DNA of 64,000 nucleotides from Bradyrhizobium sp. CSS354 (GCF_029051725.1 NZ_JAACFU010000024.1:1-64000); one strand, 5' to 3'; numbered from the stretch's first letter, positions 1-8,494 are shown. Made by a program: numbers and translations. The notes: a model not told the origin generated them from the sequence alone.

Positions 1-429
1 CCCTTCAGCCTCCAACCCCGTCCCCAGCTGATCCGCCCCCAGATCAGTCAGCTCGCATTCCAGGCATTCGACATCGAGGCGGATGGCGCCGCCTTGAGCA
101 AACAGGAGCAGCGCGCTCCCGCCGGGGGCGTCCTGGCCGTGGAATTCGATGCCGACGAGGTCCAGGACAGTGTCCGGGGCGTCGAGGTCGATGTCGCGCG
201 ACTTGCACGCGAGCACGCGGTCGAAACGGAGGGCGGCCACCAGCCTGCGCGGCTCGGCCTCGCCGTCCAGCGTCTGCTCCCAGTCCAACCGGCTCATGCC
301 GACCACCAGCCGCTTTTCGCTTTGTCGCCAGATGATGTCAGAGGGCTGCACGCGGGCGTCCTGGACGTGGGCCGAGATCACGGAGAGGTCGTCGGCGTCG
401 AGTGCGATCAGTTTGAGTTGGGGAGACAT
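1..429 (-). CDS. DUF2948 family protein (3' end outside window)
   Basis: The reverse strand from the ATG at 427-429 stays open for 143 codons and runs off the left edge without a stop. It begins MSPQLKLIALDADDLSVISA and includes the stretches VQPSDIIWR and VVGMSRLDWE, which fit the DUF2948 family (usually about 140-150 residues), so nearly the whole protein is present. Function is unknown. In many Rhizobiales a DUF2948 gene sits directly upstream of hisD, so hisD may lie just beyond the left edge; that is inference. No domain of known activity is visible. Confidence 0.8.
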   Translation of the reverse strand, partial: MSPQLKLIALDADDLSVISAHVQDARVQPSDIIWRQSEKRLVVGMSRLDWEQTLDGEAEPRRLVAALRFDRVLACKSRDIDLDAPDTVLDLVGIEFHGQDAPGGSALLLFAQGGAIRLDVECLECELTDLGADQLGTGLEAEG

Positions 430-509
430 CGACGGCGCTTCTCCTTCGGGCGGACAGGGCTCAACGCGCGCGGGCGGCGAAATTTCCTTAGAACTAACGC
501 CCCACTGGA

Positions 510-1169
510 CTAGAGGCTATTGATATCCTCCATCTCCAGCACCTTCTTGGGATAGCCGGCGCGGGCGACATGGATCATGGCGCGGCCGATCTGCTCGGTC
601 GAGGTGACGAGCTGCGGCGAGAGCCGGCGCAGCACCGGCCACAGTGGCCAGGTTGCTGCATACACGGCCTGCACCCATGCGGTCTTGGAGCGGGCACCGT
701 GGAGCGGTTGGATCGCACCGGGCCGGAACATGTAGGCCGCCTTGAACGGCAACTTGAGCAGATCGTTCTCGGTCTTGCCCTTGATCCGCGCCCACATCCG
801 CGAACCCTGCTCGGTGGAATCGGTGCCGGCGCCCGTGACATAGACGAATGTCATCTGTGGATTGAGCCGTGCCAGCGCGGTCGCCGCTGCGAGCGTGAGG
901 TCATAGGTGAGATGACGGTAGCGCTCCTCGCTCATGCCAATCGAGGAGACGCCGAGGCAGAAGAAGCAGGCGTCGAAGCCGGTGAGCTGCGCTTCGATCG
1001 GCGAGTAGTCCGTGAAATCGCCGTGCGTGATCTCCGTGAGCTTGGAGTTGCGGACGCCGGTCGGACTGCGGCCGATCGCAACCACGCGGTCGATGCCGGC
1101 ATCCACCAGGCATTCACGCAAGACGCCCTGCCCAACCATGCCGGTCGCGCCGAAGATGATGATCTGCAT
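510..1169 (-). CDS. NAD(P)-binding Rossmann-fold protein (atypical SDR, epimerase-like)
   Basis: The 219-residue protein opens with MQIIIFGATGMVGQGVLREC. The glycine-rich GATGMVG at residues 6-12 is the dinucleotide-binding loop of atypical short-chain dehydrogenases of the NmrA/HTATIP2-like type. The middle has CFFCLGVSS and FVYVTGAGTDS, typical core strands of this fold. I chose the ATG at 1169 because GGAG lies 6-7 bases upstream. An alternative ATG at 1199 overlaps the stop of the upstream SDR gene as ATGA and would add 10 residues. It is co-directional and probably co-transcribed with that SDR. The substrate cannot be told from sequence. Confidence 0.8.
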   Translation of the reverse strand: MQIIIFGATGMVGQGVLRECLVDAGIDRVVAIGRSPTGVRNSKLTEITHGDFTDYSPIEAQLTGFDACFFCLGVSSIGMSEERYRHLTYDLTLAAATALARLNPQMTFVYVTGAGTDSTEQGSRMWARIKGKTENDLLKLPFKAAYMFRPGAIQPLHGARSKTAWVQAVYAATWPLWPVLRRLSPQLVTSTEQIGRAMIHVARAGYPKKVLEMEDINSL

Positions 1170-1195
1170 CGGGAGCTCCGCGACAGGCTCGCGGC

Positions 1196-2134
1196 TCATG
1201 CGGCGGCCGCGATCTCGTCGAAGGATATACCGGTCAACGTCGCCGAGACATCCCACAGCATGGCTGCGGAGGCGAAATCCTTTGCCTGCGGCATGATCTT
1301 CGCCGACCGCGGCGGCCCTTTCAATTCGTAGAACCCGTTCGGACCGTAATAGCCGCCGGGCTGCGCCGCCGGCGAGGTCGCCGCCAACAGGGTCGGGAGC
1401 GCGCCTTCCGCGGCAGACTGGCTGATGAAAGGCTGCAGCCACCGGCTCACACGCGACTGGAACGTGTTCGCACCCGGCCCGTTCGCAATAAGGTCGGTCC
1501 GCGCGTAGCCGGGATGTGCGGCAAGGCTGGTCAGACCCCAGCCGGCGGCGAGGCTGCGGCGCTGCAACTCCAGCGAAAACATCAGCATCGCCAGCTTGGA
1601 CTGGCAATAGGCCCGCCACGGACGATAGGAATGCTTAGCCTGCAAATCGTCGAAATTGATCGCCCCGGAACGGTGCGCAAGGCTCGAGACGTTGACGACT
1701 CGAGCCGCCTTCGCCCGGCGAAGCTGCGGCAACAGCTGCGCCGTCAGCGCGTAATGACCGAGGTAATTGGTGCCGAGCTGCATCTCGAAACCATCCGCCG
1801 TCTGCTGCCGCTTCGGCAGCGCCATTACGCCGGCATTGTTGCCGAGCAGGTCGAGCTGCTCGTTGCCGGCGGCAAAGCGCCTGGTAAAATCGGCAACGGA
1901 GGCGAGGCTGGCGAGGTCGAGATGCTCGTAGGCGATCAGCGCATTGGGAAAGCGCTCGCAAATGCCCTCGATCGCGCGCAGACCCTTTGCGTCGTTGCGC
2001 CCCGTGAGTATGACGATGGCACCGGCGCCCGCCAGCGCCATGGCCGTCTCGTAGCCGAGGCCGCCGGTCGCCCCGGTCACGACGGCAGTCTTGCCGCTGA
2101 GGGAGGGGATGTCTGCCGTGGTCCAGTCGGTCAT
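1196..2134 (-). CDS. Short-chain dehydrogenase/reductase (SDR), oxidoreductase
   Basis: The 312-residue protein begins MTDWTTADIPSLSGKTAVVT. It carries the classical SDR cofactor motif TGATGGLG near residue 19, the structural NNAGVMALP, and the catalytic pair seen as the serine of NVSSLAHRSG followed by YCQSKLA (Tyr-x-x-x-Lys). This layout matches the extended-loop, retinol-dehydrogenase-like SDRs common in bacteria. It is the first gene of a minus-strand pair with the Rossmann protein. It faces a TetR regulator across an 83-base gap that contains a palindrome, so repression by that regulator is likely. The substrate is unknown. Confidence 0.88.
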   Translation of the reverse strand: MTDWTTADIPSLSGKTAVVTGATGGLGYETAMALAGAGAIVILTGRNDAKGLRAIEGICERFPNALIAYEHLDLASLASVADFTRRFAAGNEQLDLLGNNAGVMALPKRQQTADGFEMQLGTNYLGHYALTAQLLPQLRRAKAARVVNVSSLAHRSGAINFDDLQAKHSYRPWRAYCQSKLAMLMFSLELQRRSLAAGWGLTSLAAHPGYARTDLIANGPGANTFQSRVSRWLQPFISQSAAEGALPTLLAATSPAAQPGGYYGPNGFYELKGPPRSAKIMPQAKDFASAAMLWDVSATLTGISFDEIAAAA

Positions 2135-2182
2135 GCGATAGCTCCGTCGGGGCTGGGAAAAGCCCCGCGACGGCTCTAAATG

Positions 2183-2195
2183 TGCACTGGGTGCA
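2183..2195. promoter_or_regulatory. Candidate TetR operator
   Basis: TGCAC-TGG-GTGCA is a perfect 5-bp inverted repeat with a 3-bp spacer, immediately followed by an overlapping second palindrome TGCAACTTTGCA at 2192-2203. It lies between the divergent SDR (start 2134) and TetR (start 2218) genes, where a local repressor would bind. The assignment rests on symmetry and position only. Confidence 0.55.
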
Positions 2196-2217
2196 ACTTT
2201 GCAAGTGGTGAAATGAT

Positions 2218-2871
2218 TTGAAGCTTTCCAAGGTCGCCGGGAAATCAATCAACAAGCGCACCAAGCCATTGCCGGCAGAAGCAAAATCCGCCGACGGTCC
2301 CGGCCTGCGCCAGCGTAAATTGCAAGAGACCCGCGAGCGGTTGACCCGCGGGGCGATGGCACTATTCCTGGAGCGCGGCTTCGAGGCCACGACCATCGAC
2401 GACATCGCGGCCGCGGCGGACGTGTCGCGACGCAGCTTCTTTCATTATTTCGCCTCGAAAGAGGACGTGGTCGCGGCCTGGCAGGAAGGCGCCGCCGCCG
2501 CGCTGGTCGCGGAGGTCGTGGCGCGGCCGGCGGGCGAAACCATGCTGACCGCGGCGGAGAACGCGATCGCGGCGGCGCTCAAGCGGATCGATCCGGCTGA
2601 GGCTGCGGCAATGTCGCGGCTCAAGCGCGACAATCCCGCGCTTCGGGCCCGCGATCAGCTCAAATACGAGAAGCTCGAGCGGGCGCTGGCCGAAGGGCTC
2701 GCCCTGCGCGCCCGAACCAAATCGGACCAGCTGAAGGCGCGGCTTGTCGCCATGATCGCCACCGGCGCGATGCGCGTCGGCGGCGAGAGCTGGATCGGCG
2801 GAGGGGCGCGGGAGAAGCCGGAAGTTTTCGTCAAGCGCACCTTCGACGCGATCAGGGCGATATTGGCGTGA
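2218..2871 (+). CDS. TetR family transcriptional regulator
   Basis: The 217-residue protein has an N-terminal TetR helix-turn-helix at about residues 32-80: an ERGFEATTIDDIAAAADVS stretch then RRSFFHYFASKED. The C-terminal ligand domain is alanine-rich and unassigned. The only start compatible with a full domain in this frame is TTG at 2218; an ATG at 2213 is in another frame and stops at once. It is divergent from the SDR/Rossmann pair with a palindromic operator candidate between them, so it most likely represses that pair and itself. Its stop is 6 bases from the convergent hydrolase stop. Confidence 0.87.
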   Translation: MKLSKVAGKSINKRTKPLPAEAKSADGPGLRQRKLQETRERLTRGAMALFLERGFEATTIDDIAAAADVSRRSFFHYFASKEDVVAAWQEGAAAALVAEVVARPAGETMLTAAENAIAAALKRIDPAEAAAMSRLKRDNPALRARDQLKYEKLERALAEGLALRARTKSDQLKARLVAMIATGAMRVGGESWIGGGAREKPEVFVKRTFDAIRAILA

Positions 2872-2877
2872 TGCCGC

Positions 2878-3702
2878 TCACTCCTTGAAAAACGCCAGCA
2901 GGTCCGCGTTGATGGTCTCGGCGTGCGTTGTCGGCATGCCGTGCGGGAAACCCTTGTAGGTCTTCAGCGTGCCGTTCTTGAGCAGCTTGGCCGACAGCGG
3001 CGCGGAATCGGCATAAGGCACGATCTGGTCGTCGTCGCCGTGCATCACCAGCACCGGCACACTGATCTTCTTCAAATCCTCGGTGAAGTCGGTTTGCGAG
3101 AACGCGACGATGCCGTCGTAATGCGCCTTTGCGCCGCCCATCATGCCCTGGCGCCACCAGTTCTGGATCACGGCTTCCGACGGCTTTGCGCCGGGACGAT
3201 TGTAGCCATAGAAGGGGCCGGCCGCGATGTCGCGGTAGAAGCTGGCGCGGCCGGCAGCGAGCTGCACCTGGAAATCGTCGAACACGCTCTTCGGCAGGCC
3301 GCCGGGATTGGCCGCAGTCTGCAGCATCAGCGGCGGCACCGCGGAGAGGATCGCGGCCTTCGCCACCCGGCTCTCGCCATGGCGCGCGATGTAGTGCACC
3401 ACTTCGCCGCCGCCGGTGGAGTGGCCGACATGGATCGCATTCTTGAGGTCGAGATGGGCCGTCACGGCCGCGAGATCATCGGCATAATGATCCATGTCGT
3501 GGCCGTCGGCGACCTGGGACGAACGGCCATGGCCGCGGCGGTCATGGGCGATGACGCGATAGCCGTGCGTGACGAAGAACATCATCTGCGCGTCCCAGTC
3601 GTCCGCCGACAGCGGCCAGCCATGGCTGAACACGATCGGCTGGCCACTTCCCCAATCCTTGTAGAAGATCTCGACGCCGTCCTTGGTGGTGATGATAGGC
3701 AT
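2878..3702 (-). CDS. Alpha/beta hydrolase, cofactor-free haloperoxidase (arylesterase) family
   Basis: The 274-residue protein matches the size and motifs of the non-haem chloroperoxidase/arylesterase family. The oxyanion region is FSHGWPLSADDWD. The nucleophile elbow GHSTGG places Ser95, HGDDDQIVP supplies the acid (probably Asp225), and FPHGM gives His254. These enzymes are serine esterases that can also make peracids in carboxylate buffer. No signal peptide is seen, so it is cytoplasmic. It is followed on the same strand by nothing coupled and lies 19 bases downstream of the stop-to-start interval of a membrane-protein gene; a shared transcript with that gene is possible. Confidence 0.9.
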   Translation of the reverse strand: MPIITTKDGVEIFYKDWGSGQPIVFSHGWPLSADDWDAQMMFFVTHGYRVIAHDRRGHGRSSQVADGHDMDHYADDLAAVTAHLDLKNAIHVGHSTGGGEVVHYIARHGESRVAKAAILSAVPPLMLQTAANPGGLPKSVFDDFQVQLAAGRASFYRDIAAGPFYGYNRPGAKPSEAVIQNWWRQGMMGGAKAHYDGIVAFSQTDFTEDLKKISVPVLVMHGDDDQIVPYADSAPLSAKLLKNGTLKTYKGFPHGMPTTHAETINADLLAFFKE

Positions 3703-3721
3703 TGTCAGGCTCCTTGAATGA

Positions 3722-4231
3722 TCAGGCGAACGCCATCGGTTTGAAGCGGCGCCAGGCGCCGACGGTGAGCACCACGAAGAACACCAGCACGAGGCCCTGC
3801 ACCACGGCGAACACGGGGCCTCCGGGCGGCGCCGGCGCCACGGCGGGTGCGAGCGCGGCGAGCGCCGGCACCTTCAGGAACGACTGGATCACCAGCACGA
3901 AGACGTTGAAATACAGCGAGATCATCGCGGTCACGATGTACACCGGGCGCCAAACACCAGCGAGCTTCATGCCGTAGAGCGCGAGGCAGGCGATCGCGAG
4001 CAGGACCAGCGAGATGATGGCGATGATATGCGACGGCAGCAGCTCCTTGAACGGAAACAGGAAGCCGGTGGCGCTGGTGAGGATCGTGAACAGCAGGAAA
4101 ATCGCGGTGAGGCCCGGCATCGACTTCGAGCCGAGCAGGCCGAACATCACGACGAGGCCGGCCGCGATGCCGATCAGGCTGATGATGACATGGACCAGCG
4201 TGAAGGCGGGCAAGCTCAACCCAAGAACCAT
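3722..4231 (-). CDS. Small integral membrane protein, unknown function
   Basis: The 169-residue protein is almost entirely hydrophobic, with about five predicted membrane segments (for example around VHVIISLIGIAAGLVVMFG, ITAIISLVLL-like and GLVLVFFVVLTVGAW). I chose the ATG at 4231 because AGGAG lies 7 bases upstream; a longer reading from 4297 would add a hydrophilic leader without a ribosome site. It has no recognisable transport or enzyme motif. It lies 19 bases upstream of the haloperoxidase gene on the same strand. Confidence 0.75.
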   Translation of the reverse strand: MVLGLSLPAFTLVHVIISLIGIAAGLVVMFGLLGSKSMPGLTAIFLLFTILTSATGFLFPFKELLPSHIIAIISLVLLAIACLALYGMKLAGVWRPVYIVTAMISLYFNVFVLVIQSFLKVPALAALAPAVAPAPPGGPVFAVVQGLVLVFFVVLTVGAWRRFKPMAFA

Positions 4232-4404
4232 GGCATCTCTCCTAATCTCCGCATTGAGATCGGGATTGATATTACGGTCCTCATCGGATTGCCACATGCG
4301 CTGGCGTCACACATGCGTGCGCAGCCATGCGTCGTCGTGCGAATCGAAAAACGCATGGCTGAATTTTTTGCAACGCTGTCACAGACGACGGCAGCTTGTG
4401 GTGC

Positions 4405-4491
4405 GTAGCCCGGATGGAGCGATCGCGTAATCCGGGATTGTCGCATGCAAATGCAGTGGCCCCGGATTACGCTGCGCTCCATCCGGGCTAC
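4405..4491. repeat. Dispersed 87-bp palindromic repeat, family A copy 1
   Basis: The element starts GTAGCCCGGATGGAGCG and ends CGCTCCATCCGGGCTAC, so its ends are inverted repeats, with CCCGGATTACG-type inner arms. A second copy of exactly 87 bp is at 10729-10815. This is a familiar intergenic element in Bradyrhizobium-type genomes. It probably folds as a long hairpin downstream of the EthD-like gene. Confidence 0.8.
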
Positions 4492-4513
4492 ACGACGAAA
4501 GTCGAATCGCGGC

Positions 4514-4822
4514 TCACACTTCCTTGGTGTCGAAGATCAAGAGGTCAGCGCCGCCACTGGCGAATTTCGGCACGTCAGCGCCGGTCGCCTTACCTTCCGG
4601 GCTGGCGAATGCCGCCTGGATGTCGGCCGTGCTGTCGAAGGTGAGAATGGCAACGAGATGGATTCCGGAAGGTCCAGCGGGGGAGCCGACCGGCCCCTTG
4701 CTGATGGCGTACTTCTTCAGGCCTGGAAGTTTCTTCGCGAGCGGAATGTGGGTCTCGGCATAATATTTGTCGAAGGCCGCAGCATCCGTGGGTGTTTTAT
4801 ACAGCACGACGATTTCAGCCAT
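4514..4822 (-). CDS. EthD family protein
   Basis: The 102-residue protein begins MAEIVVLYKTPTDAAAFDKY and continues YAETHIPLAKKLPGLKKY, the hallmark of the ferredoxin-like, dimeric alpha/beta-barrel EthD family (the HxPL segment is characteristic). Members are small cytoplasmic proteins; EthD itself is needed for ether degradation by a P450 system, but most relatives have no known role and no such P450 genes are nearby. A GGGAGG ribosome site lies 5 bases before the ATG. It stands alone between two palindromic repeats. Confidence 0.85.
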   Translation of the reverse strand: MAEIVVLYKTPTDAAAFDKYYAETHIPLAKKLPGLKKYAISKGPVGSPAGPSGIHLVAILTFDSTADIQAAFASPEGKATGADVPKFASGGADLLIFDTKEV

Positions 4823-4854
4823 TTAGTCCTCCCGTTAAGCGTCTTCTTTGTCGA

Positions 4855-4966
4855 TCCTCATGGTGAGGAGGCGCGCGAGCGCCGTCTCGAACCATGCAGG
4901 CCCGGCTGTTGCATCCGGGCCTTCATCCTTCGAGACGCGCGCAATGCGCGCTCCTCAGGATGAGGA
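4855..4966. repeat. Dispersed palindromic repeat, family B
   Basis: The left end has TCCTCATGGTGAGGA followed by GCGCGCGAGCGCCGTCTCGAA; the right end is the inverse, CTTCGAGACGCGCGCAATG then CTCCTCAGGATGAGGA. This inverted-repeat layout is a recurring intergenic element in rhizobial genomes. Only one copy is in the window. It fills most of the gap between the EthD and flavoprotein genes. Confidence 0.75.
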
Positions 4967-5035
4967 GATAGTCACGCATCACCCGGCAAGATGGCAAGCC
5001 TCATTCGACTTGCCATTTACTTACCTTGTCCTTGA

Positions 5036-6763
5036 CTAAAGCGCCGGTTTTGCGGCGTCGCCGAGATAGCCGTGCAGGGAGGCCACGACCTGCGCGCCTT
5101 CGCCGATGGCGCCGCCGACGCGCTTGACCGAGCCGGAGCGGACGTCGCCGACGGCGTAGACGCCGGGCACCGAGGTCTCCAGCGGCGCGACCAGCCGGCC
5201 CTGGTTCTGCTCGGACTGCGCGCCCGTGACGACGAAGCCGCCGCGATCGAGCGTCACGCCGCAGCCGTCGAGCCAGTTGGTGGCGGGATCCGCGCCGACG
5301 AACAGGAAGAGATTGCGGATGTCGGCAAAATCCTCGTCGCTCGAGAGCCGGCTCTTCCAGCGGATGCGCCGCAGCAGCGAGGCCTCGTCGCCTTCGAGCG
5401 CGGTGATCTCGGTGTTGAACATCAGTTCGATGTTCGGCGTGGCTTCGATGCGCTCGATGAGATAGCGCGACATGCTGGCACCAAGGCCGCCGCCGCGGAT
5501 GATCATCAGCACTTTTTTGGCGTGCCCCGAGAGAAAAACAGCGGCCTGTCCCGCGGAGTTGCCGGCACCGACCAGCGCGACCTCCTCGCCGGCGCACAGC
5601 TTCGCCTCGACGGGCGAGGCCCAATACCAGACGCCGCGGCCTTCGAATTTATCGAGGTTCTCGATCTCAGGCCGGCGATAGCGCGCGCCGCTTGCGACCA
5701 CCACCGCGCGCGAATGCAGCGGGTCGCAGCCGTCAAGCGCCACCGAAAACGCGCCATCCTTGCGCGTGCAGTCGAGCGACTTCACCGTCACCGGGATCAT
5801 GATTTCCGCGCCGAACTTTTGCGCCTGGTTGAAGGCGCGCGCGGTCAGGGCCTGGCCGGAAATTCCGGTCGGAAAGCCCAGATAGTTTTCGATGCGCGCG
5901 CTGGCGCCGGCCTGGCCGCCGAAGGCGCGGGTGTCGAGCACCGCGACGGAAAGTCCTTCTGACGCGGCATACACGGCGGTGGCGAGCCCGGCCGGCCCGG
6001 AGCCGACGATCGCGACGTCGTAGATACGGTCGTTGCGCGGGCCGCCGATCATGCCGATCGCGCGTGCAAGCTCGGTTTCGCCGGGATTGCGCAGCACCGC
6101 ACCATCGGGGGTGACGACCAGCGGCCAGTCGTCCGGCTTGGGCGAATAACGCGCGATGACGTCGGCGGCGTCGCGATCGCGCGCGGGATCCAGCAGATGA
6201 TGCGGCTGGCCGTTGCGGGTGAGGAAGCCCTGCAGCCGCACCACACCTGCCGAATGCGACGGGCCGATCAGCACCACGCCGCCGACGCCGCCCTGGAGCA
6301 GATTGACCCGGCGCAGGATCAGCGCGCGCATGATGCGCTCGCCGAGCTCGGCCTCGGCGACCAGCAGCGCGCGCAGCCGCTCCGGCGGCAACAGCAGCGT
6401 CTCGACTTCGCCTTCGGCGCGGCCGTCGACCAGCGCCGGCCGTCCCGAGAGCTGGCTGAGCTCGGCCAAAAATTGCCCCGGCCCCTGGTCGATCAATGGG
6501 GTGACATGGCCAAGGCCGTCGCGCTGGGTGATGGCGACGTGGCCCTTCAGCACGACGAACATGCCGGGCCCGGGCTTGCCGGTCTCGAACAGGAATTCCC
6601 CATCGGTATAGTTGCGGACCTCGCCGAAATGTCTCATCCGCTCGATCTCGGCCGATGTCAGCGTCGGAAAGGTCTGTTCAGGGCGGGTGAACCGCGACAT
6701 CTGCGCGTCACCGTCGGGTCGTTGCGATTCGTCCTGCCCCATTGCCACGTCCATGCACTCCAA
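5036..6763 (-). CDS. cNMP-binding/thioredoxin-reductase-like FAD oxidoreductase
   Basis: This 575-residue protein has three parts. Residues about 30-150 form a Crp-type cyclic-nucleotide-binding domain (GEFLFETGKPGPGMFVVLKG, then FLAELSQLSGRPALV). Residues about 163-235 look like a glutaredoxin/thioredoxin fold without its cysteines. Residues about 247-575 are a thioredoxin-reductase-like domain with the FAD motif VGSGPAG (254-260), the NAD(P) motif VGAGNSAG and the C-terminal VYAVGDVRSGSVKRV. The redox CxxC of true thioredoxin reductases is missing: the matching stretch is WYWASPVEAKLC. It may be a ligand-gated NAD(P)H oxidoreductase. Starts at Met1, Met8 or Met22 are all possible. A small charged protein gene ends 6 bases upstream. 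Confidence 0.88.
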   Translation of the reverse strand: MECMDVAMGQDESQRPDGDAQMSRFTRPEQTFPTLTSAEIERMRHFGEVRNYTDGEFLFETGKPGPGMFVVLKGHVAITQRDGLGHVTPLIDQGPGQFLAELSQLSGRPALVDGRAEGEVETLLLPPERLRALLVAEAELGERIMRALILRRVNLLQGGVGGVVLIGPSHSAGVVRLQGFLTRNGQPHHLLDPARDRDAADVIARYSPKPDDWPLVVTPDGAVLRNPGETELARAIGMIGGPRNDRIYDVAIVGSGPAGLATAVYAASEGLSVAVLDTRAFGGQAGASARIENYLGFPTGISGQALTARAFNQAQKFGAEIMIPVTVKSLDCTRKDGAFSVALDGCDPLHSRAVVVASGARYRRPEIENLDKFEGRGVWYWASPVEAKLCAGEEVALVGAGNSAGQAAVFLSGHAKKVLMIIRGGGLGASMSRYLIERIEATPNIELMFNTEITALEGDEASLLRRIRWKSRLSSDEDFADIRNLFLFVGADPATNWLDGCGVTLDRGGFVVTGAQSEQNQGRLVAPLETSVPGVYAVGDVRSGSVKRVGGAIGEGAQVVASLHGYLGDAAKPAL

Positions 6764-6769
6764 AAAATT

Positions 6770-6982
6770 CTAGTCGCCGGTCTTGCCGGCCATCTCGCCG
6801 GCGGTCCCCTCATTTAGGGAATCATCTTCGTTCTGCGAGGGGCCGCCACTTGCGGCCCGTTCGCGCGCCTGCATCTTTCGCCGTTTCAGGTTTTCGCGCA
6901 GCGCCGATTTGAGCCGGTCGTCGCGGGACGCCCTCGCCTGTCTCGACTCCTGTCGGTCGCCCTTGTCGTTCTCGTCTGCCAT
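6770..6982 (-). CDS. Small highly charged protein
   Basis: The 70-residue protein begins MADENDKGDRQESRQARASR and is rich in Arg, Lys, Glu and Asp, with a probably helical middle (DDRLKSALRENLKRRKMQAR). There is no signal peptide, membrane segment or recognised domain. The RLKSALRENLKRRK stretch is like the short conserved proteins found in many rhizobia. It ends 6 bases before the flavoprotein gene on the same strand, so the two are probably one transcript. The function is unknown. Confidence 0.65.
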   Translation of the reverse strand: MADENDKGDRQESRQARASRDDRLKSALRENLKRRKMQARERAASGGPSQNEDDSLNEGTAGEMAGKTGD

Positions 6983-7297
6983 CGGGGTCCATTACAGCGA
7001 TCGGCGATAGCATGCCCGAGGAATAAGGCAGCTCAAGAGGCCCGCGCGATCCGATCGTGCGAAAATCGAAATGGATCGAATCTGGCGCATCCGGCAACTG
7101 GCCAGTTGGGTGGGGGTATCGGAACCGAATCCGGGGAAAGTCGGCCGTTTCGAGCCAAAACAGGCATTTTGGCCTCGATATCGGCCCGATTTTATCGGTT
7201 TGGCGGAGCTAGCAAGCTTGCACAGGAGGGGGGCTTGTGGCAGATATCGGCCCGCTTGGTAGGCCCCTCGTGGCGGCCGATTCTTACCCCAGCACAT
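6983..7297. other. Intergenic region upstream of tRNA-Thr
   Basis: About 315 bases without a convincing gene. Short overlapping reading frames here have no ribosome sites or protein-like composition. The stretch holds two copies of a GATATCGGCCCG-containing segment (near 7177 and 7242) and must contain the promoters of the tRNA and of the minus-strand small-protein gene; I could not place either with confidence. Confidence 0.5.
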
Positions 7298-7372
7298 GCT
7301 GCCGTAGCTCAGTGGTAGAGCACTCCATTGGTAATGGAGAGGTCGACAGTTCAATCCTGTCTGGCAGCACCA
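7298..7372 (+). tRNA. tRNA-Thr (anticodon GGT)
   Basis: A complete cloverleaf can be read. The acceptor stem GCTGCCG pairs with TGGCAGC. The D arm is GCTCAGTGGTAGAGC. The anticodon stem CTCCA/TGGAG encloses TTGGTAA with anticodon GGT, and the T arm contains GTTCAATCC. The discriminator base A at 7369 is followed by an encoded CCA at 7370-7372. It decodes ACC/ACU threonine codons. It is a single tRNA, not part of a cluster. Confidence 0.97.
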
Positions 7373-8030
7373 TTCCCTCGCTCAAATCACGCATGAAGCA
7401 GCCTTCTCGCGGCATGGGATGCCCGAGTTTTGCTTTTCCGTAGCCCTCTTCTGTGAAGAGAGCGCAGGGAAGACCGGGTGCCGGCTGGCACCCGCGGTCC
7501 GCTGCGCAAAGATGTAGCGCAAAGAGACCGCACAGCAGCATACAGGTGACGCCGAACACTCGGCCTTCCCTGCGCAGTGGGTTGACGGCTTATGCCGCGC
7601 TCTCCCCGGCGACGAGTTCCTTTTGTCACCGTCGCCTTGCGAATTGGCGATGGACGAAGACCCGGTTGAGCCCCGATCCATCTCCGCAAGGCTTGACCGT
7701 AGCAACGACGGCCAGGACCACGCGATTTTGCCGTACGCAGCGATCCGGCTTCGCCAAGAGGCTTCGCCGGACACGTCCTGCTTCGCCCAAAAGGGCTTCG
7801 CAGGGCGTTGGCGCCGGTCGTCCGCACGCTAGACAAGACCTCACGAGGTTCATCTCGCCCTGGTCCCCCCTTCGTGCCCGACGCTGCCGCGTCCACCGCA
7901 CCCCGATCCACGTTCGTTACGACGGACGATCGCCCCTCTCCCTGGACCGGGATGACGGACGGATACTGCGATTCCGAATTTCGGTAAAGTGGAATATTTT
8001 TGTGAGGGAGGGTTGACGAGGATCTGTGGG
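7373..8030. repeat. Long dispersed non-coding repeat downstream of tRNA-Thr
   Basis: About 650 bases with several overlapping long frames on both strands but no convincing protein. The + frame from 7453 reads as Arg/Ser/Pro-rich sequence (GRPGAGWHPRSAAQRCSAKR) of a type I recognise as an over-annotated repeat found many times in Bradyrhizobium genomes. It lies directly 3' of a tRNA, a common landing place for mobile DNA, but no integrase or attachment duplication is visible. The remaining 8031-8086 shows nothing. Confidence 0.55.
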
Positions 8031-8086
8031 AGGCGGTGTGTTGCCCGACGGGTTAAAATCAGGTTTTCAATTCCCGCGTCAGACAG

Positions 8087-8494
8087 TTAACCCCACTTCC
8101 CGCCAGTCAGCTTCATTCCAAACATGGAGAGGGCTTCATCTACAAAAGCCTCAAGGGTTGCCGCCGTGCTAGCGACGCACGGCGGCTGGCCACTGACAGG
8201 AAGAATGAAGCCCCGCTGCCCCACTCTAAAATAGATTCCAATGCCGCGCTCAGGCTCATTCGATGCCATAACGATGAACCCTCCAGATGGCTCCCATGGG
8301 AAATGAGAGGCCTCAACGGTTTGAAGGTATTCGAGCTGTCCTGAAATTCGGGCATCGACAACGCGAACAACGCAGCCGCTGATTGCTCCGACAGTTGGCT
8401 CTTTTCGGCTGACGCATTCCCAGCACAGTGCTTCCATAGCATCGGAGACGATCGAGAATTCCTTCTCGCCGTTTGTCACTGGGTCTGACTGCAC
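8087..8494 (-). CDS. Probable C-terminal half of split Ntn-hydrolase-like gene
   Basis: The 135-codon frame starts at GTG 8494, overlapping the end of the upstream gene by 19 bases in the -1 frame. It stays open upstream to 8536, adding ERHTIDENGRVV before the GTG. The segment SDAMEALCWECVSRKEPTVG followed by AISGCVVRVV resembles the helix-loop-strand that ends proteasome-fold subunits. I think this is the second half of one gene whose frame broke near 8527-8540, rather than an independent protein. The alternative is a separate, translationally coupled gene of unknown function. Confidence 0.5.
   Translation of the reverse strand: MQSDPVTNGEKEFSIVSDAMEALCWECVSRKEPTVGAISGCVVRVVDARISGQLEYLQTVEASHFPWEPSGGFIVMASNEPERGIGIYFRVGQRGFILPVSGQPPCVASTAATLEAFVDEALSMFGMKLTGGKWG

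Noticed and set aside
7453..8016. A 187-codon open frame after tRNA-Thr
   Set aside because: Arg/Ser/Pro-rich, no ribosome site, overlapping open frames on both strands; recognised as a dispersed Bradyrhizobium repeat rather than a gene.
7298..8086. Possible integrated element using tRNA-Thr as attachment site
   Set aside because: No integrase gene and no second copy of the tRNA 3' end found within the window.
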